DNA of 64,000 nucleotides from Echinococcus granulosus (Eukaryota > Platyhelminthes > Cestoda > Cyclophyllidea > Taeniidae), in the NCBI RefSeq assembly GCF_000524195.1, contig NW_020170390.1, forward strand, positions 565,192-629,191, written 5' to 3'. The position numbers and the translations under genes are program-made. Numbering within the stretch: the first letter of the stretch is position 1; every line of letters begins with the position of its first letter. The notes below the pieces were generated by a model. That model was not told the DNA's origin and made no database searches. It saw nothing but the letters and a program-made list of their open reading frames with translations. Below are positions 61,074 through 64,000 of the stretch, piece by piece.

Positions 61074-63452
61074 GTGAGTTTCCAAGTAGCTTCTAACAAC
61101 GCATGTTTCATTCAGCTGTTTTACTAACTTTCTCGAAAGACTAGTAAAATTTTAGTGCCGAAATTTATGCGTTGGCAATTCCAGAGTCTGGGAATTTCTG
61201 CATGCGTCGAGCATTCTCAGTACCAGACAGTGGGATGGTAAATTGAAATATTGCCACCCTTATGTCAAACTTTAGTCCTTGCAAATACTATGATGGCTAC
61301 ATAGGCAACGTTGAACCAGCAGCAGGTGCTTTAGATTCAATTACTTTTTGGGAGGCAATTACAAAAAGAATCAAAACTGAAATCCATTTCAGACACCATA
61401 TTAAGTTGCCTTCAGTACCGCTGTTGCGAGTGCCTAAAAATTGGCTTTATTTGGAAGGACCAAAAAGTTTCATCAGTTAATTTTGATCCATTTTGCCAAA
61501 ATTCTGACAGTAGCTGATCGCGATAAACAATTTTTAGAAGTTGTGATCGATCACTGGACTAAACTAAAGTTTATAGAGCCTACAATCAATTGTTGCATTT
61601 AATGGTTAGGTCAAAGGGTACCATTATTTGACCACATTGCTGTCAATATGTGAGTTTCATCTTCATTTGTTTCAACACTGGCATTTGTGTTCGAATCGTC
61701 CGGAAATTCCTGATCTTTTCCGCTCTGATGCCGCAAAAATAACATGCCGTTCCGTTGACTACTGAATCTATGCGTTGCAACTTGAACACGATTGTTAGGT
61801 TAGGTGGAGATTAAACTCGTGTCACCTCTAATTAACATAACTGGCAAATTCCACATTCTTAAATGCTCCAATTTTTGACATAGAGCGGTTGACTCATTCC
61901 GCAGAAGTGGTGAGTCCGGAAGTATGGTTCTTCTGCATTGCAGAAGAGTGCCACATAAAGTAAATTTCTAAAGAAGCCACGTCATGAAGGAACGCGCTGT
62001 AATTAAATGTGGCAATAAATAAAACACTAATGTCACAGCACAAGTTTGTGGTTATTAAGATATTTAACATTACTAAATATTTGTTTGGAATATGCTTCTT
62101 ACAGGCCTCTCCAACTGGTGTTATTCACTCTTGGCACAACTGTTCAGCATTACTGGTGTCTATAGCCCTGAAGATATATCACATTTCTCCAAAATAACCC
62201 GTCTCGGTACTCGTGACTGCATAGGCCTCATCAGAACTACAACGATAAAGCTGATTACCTGCATAATAAAATTATCCCCTCATCTGTTGATCGAGTCAGA
62301 AATGTGGGGTTATAAAGTAAATTTATGACTGTCTACACACGAACCCCCAAGAAATAAAACTTTTTCATGAGGAGTTGATTTCTCCCGAGCTAGACACGCG
62401 TTAGCAGAGATCATGGCATAGAAGAAACCAATTAGTTTCACATTATTTCCTTTAGTAGTTCTGATTGTATTACTTTGATACTGTGCATTTAAATATGCGG
62501 ACATTTTACTCTCTGCAGGTTGTACCTCCACTTGACAGTCACAGCCCTTGATTAAGCCTATAGCCTGCTAGTCCTTCTGTACGTTAATAAGAGATTTTCT
62601 TCCCTGCTAATTGGGGAAACTTGGGGCCCTATATTATTAAAAATGACAGCAGGTATTTAATAGATTTGTGCAACAGGAGACATCCCATTGAGAAATAACG
62701 ATATGAAAGTATTTTACAAAACTTAGTAGTATGACATTACCTCTTTGATACAAAAATGTAAAAAGAGTGCAATTGTATTGGTTGTCACACTGAAGCCACC
62801 AATGGATGTTGCCATGATGAAACATGACGTTTATGGGTCTTGGATTTCCGGGATGTGAATGAAAGAGCGGCAGATGCAAATGTCCTAGGTCCTCTATTTG
62901 ACAGATATGTTATCAAACACAATCCTACTTTGTTTTCGGAAGTAACTGGTGTTCGACGTGTCGTTGAATAGTCGCCATCGGCAGTCGTAGCTTCTGAATT
63001 CTCTTATAACAGCTTTCAGAAATTGCCACGTAGGTATGGAATTTAAAATCTGCAATCTCGAGAATAAAGGCCAAATGCAAAGGATGAAGTTCATTTATGA
63101 TTTTTGCGTTGATAATTCGTCACACCGGCTTAAATTTGTACAATTGACTGTTAGGCATTTGAGGAAATAACATACAGGATTTGCTTAAAAATCGTACTTG
63201 ATTGCACAAGTATTAGTTTTCCCTCAATCCATTCAAGAAATTCAAAATAATTTACTTAGTCACAAAAATCTAAGAACCAAAATAAATCCGAGTAACCTGT
63301 AGTGTTACCCGGAGAGGTCCCAGGTTTTCTAATTATTTTAATCCATTTACAAAATATTTACAGATCCACTCACAACCTTATCTTGTTTACAAATCTTAGC
63401 TGAGACTCGGCCCTTGTTTAGTGTTTTCAGGACACGATTATGTAAAACTCAC
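61074..63452. other. Stretch without firm exons
   Basis: One plus-strand segment deserves note: after acceptor CTTCTTACAG (62102) a frame stays open to TGA at 62328 (GLSNWCYSLLAQLFSITGVY and onward, about 75 codons). Its entry phase does not fit the 60961 exon. On the minus strand a 20-base piece at 63311-63330 fits the phases of a microexon after 63453-63556. Both are too weak to annotate. Confidence 0.3.
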
Positions 63453-63556
63453 CTGAGAAACCTTTCAGAAAGGTTTTTATTGAACAAAGCAAGTTAACAA
63501 TTTGTTTCGGCCCTTCGTCTCCTCTGGTACCATTAACTGGTGTTGAGTTCTCTGTT
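63453..63556 (-). CDS. Candidate internal exon, unidentified gene
   Basis: The acceptor ACTTGTAG and strong donor GTGAGT flank 104 bases with one sensible frame of 34 codons: TENSTPVNGTRGDEGPKQ, then IVNLLCSIKTFLKGFS. It is entered with one base and left with one base of split codons. The second half looks like an amphipathic helix. It has a faint resemblance to the first helix of TAFH/NHR1 domains (as in TAF4), far too weak to name. If it belongs with the 59-kb exons, the plus-strand exon at 60961 would lie inside its intron. Confidence 0.35.
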
Positions 63557-64000
63557 CTACAAGTTGTACCATTACACTAAAACGATATTCGTTATCACCA
63601 CTGCTAAGTCAGTAAGCACCTTTACTTATTTATTCCATATTAAGTTAGGTTTCCCTATTGACGAAATCAATGCAGAACTCCATAGGCTTATTATATTTAC
63701 TGTTCCTTGTGAAAGGTGAAATGAACCTAATAAATAGGTAGTAGAAATAACGACTTGTGAAGACGAAAAAATGCAAGGCATCCAAATGGATGTATAGATA
63801 TGAATAATCGGAGTGGCTAATTCACCAGCAGAACAATGGAAGAGGATTCCGCAACCTTTCCGATTCTCCAGTTCCAATGCAAACAACAAACTTGCTCTGT
63901 AACGGAGCACAAGGTGGAACTGTCAAGCTCCAGCGCTCAGCCCAAATGTGTATGCTGATGGAGCGGAATGTTTTCAGTCGGTTCTTGTTTGCATAATTTT
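63557..64000. other. Right edge, nothing supported
   Basis: I see no exon, RNA gene or repeat. A minus-strand ORF at 63626-63910 (94 codons) lacks recognisable content and splice context. Confidence 0.35.

Noticed and set aside
62102..62328. Plus-strand open frame GLSNWCYSLLAQLF after a good acceptor
   Set aside because: Its entry phase does not fit the 60961 exon, three frames are open at once over its first part, and no homologue is recognised.

Overview
The window looks like metazoan nuclear DNA. The genes are split into short exons with GT-AG introns, the long spacers are AT-rich, and there is a 100-N assembly gap. I favour a parasitic flatworm (platyhelminth). In the two recognisable genes the 5' introns are tiny (about 50-120 bp) and the 3' introns are large, a pattern described for schistosomes and relatives, and gene ends and starts are tightly spaced. 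This is an inference, not an identification.

Left part (about 0.5-23.3 kb, minus strand). Three genes point left. A candidate terminal exon of an unidentified gene lies at 569-711. Tyrosyl-DNA phosphodiesterase 1 (TDP1) follows; I rebuilt it from 15 exons between 2521 and 19810, all but one junction in phase. Its N-terminus carries a PBZ (poly(ADP-ribose)-binding) zinc finger that human TDP1 lacks. Immediately upstream on the same strand is the E2F dimerisation partner DP (TFDP), in 8 exons from 23306 to 20185, with the gap inside intron 6. The TFDP stop codon and the first recognised TDP1 exon are only about 375 bp apart, so joint transcription resolved by trans-splicing is possible.

Middle (about 23.3-50 kb, plus strand). 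After a probable divergent promoter at 23.3-24.6 kb, the plus strand becomes T-rich, as expected for introns of a plus-strand transcript. Several candidate 5' exons lead to a six-exon coding chain (37657-49380). It encodes a Ser/Thr-rich protein of at least 613 residues with two tandem CCCH zinc fingers at its C-terminus, probably an RNA-binding protein. A canonical poly(A) signal lies at 49916.

Right part (50-64 kb). No gene here was recognised. I report candidate exons with good splice sites and consistent phases: a start exon plus second exon on the minus strand (52065-51622), a two-exon minus chain (59231-58914), a plus-strand start exon (60961-61073) and a minus exon (63453-63556). Two families of diverged repeats are visible. 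One pair lies at 17.4 kb (inside a TDP1 intron) and 57.3 kb in opposite orientations. The other is a direct pair at 53.0 and 53.9 kb.

Together the two recognised genes concern S-phase transcription (DP with E2F) and repair of topoisomerase I-DNA lesions (TDP1), which is why their head-to-tail packing deserves a look.
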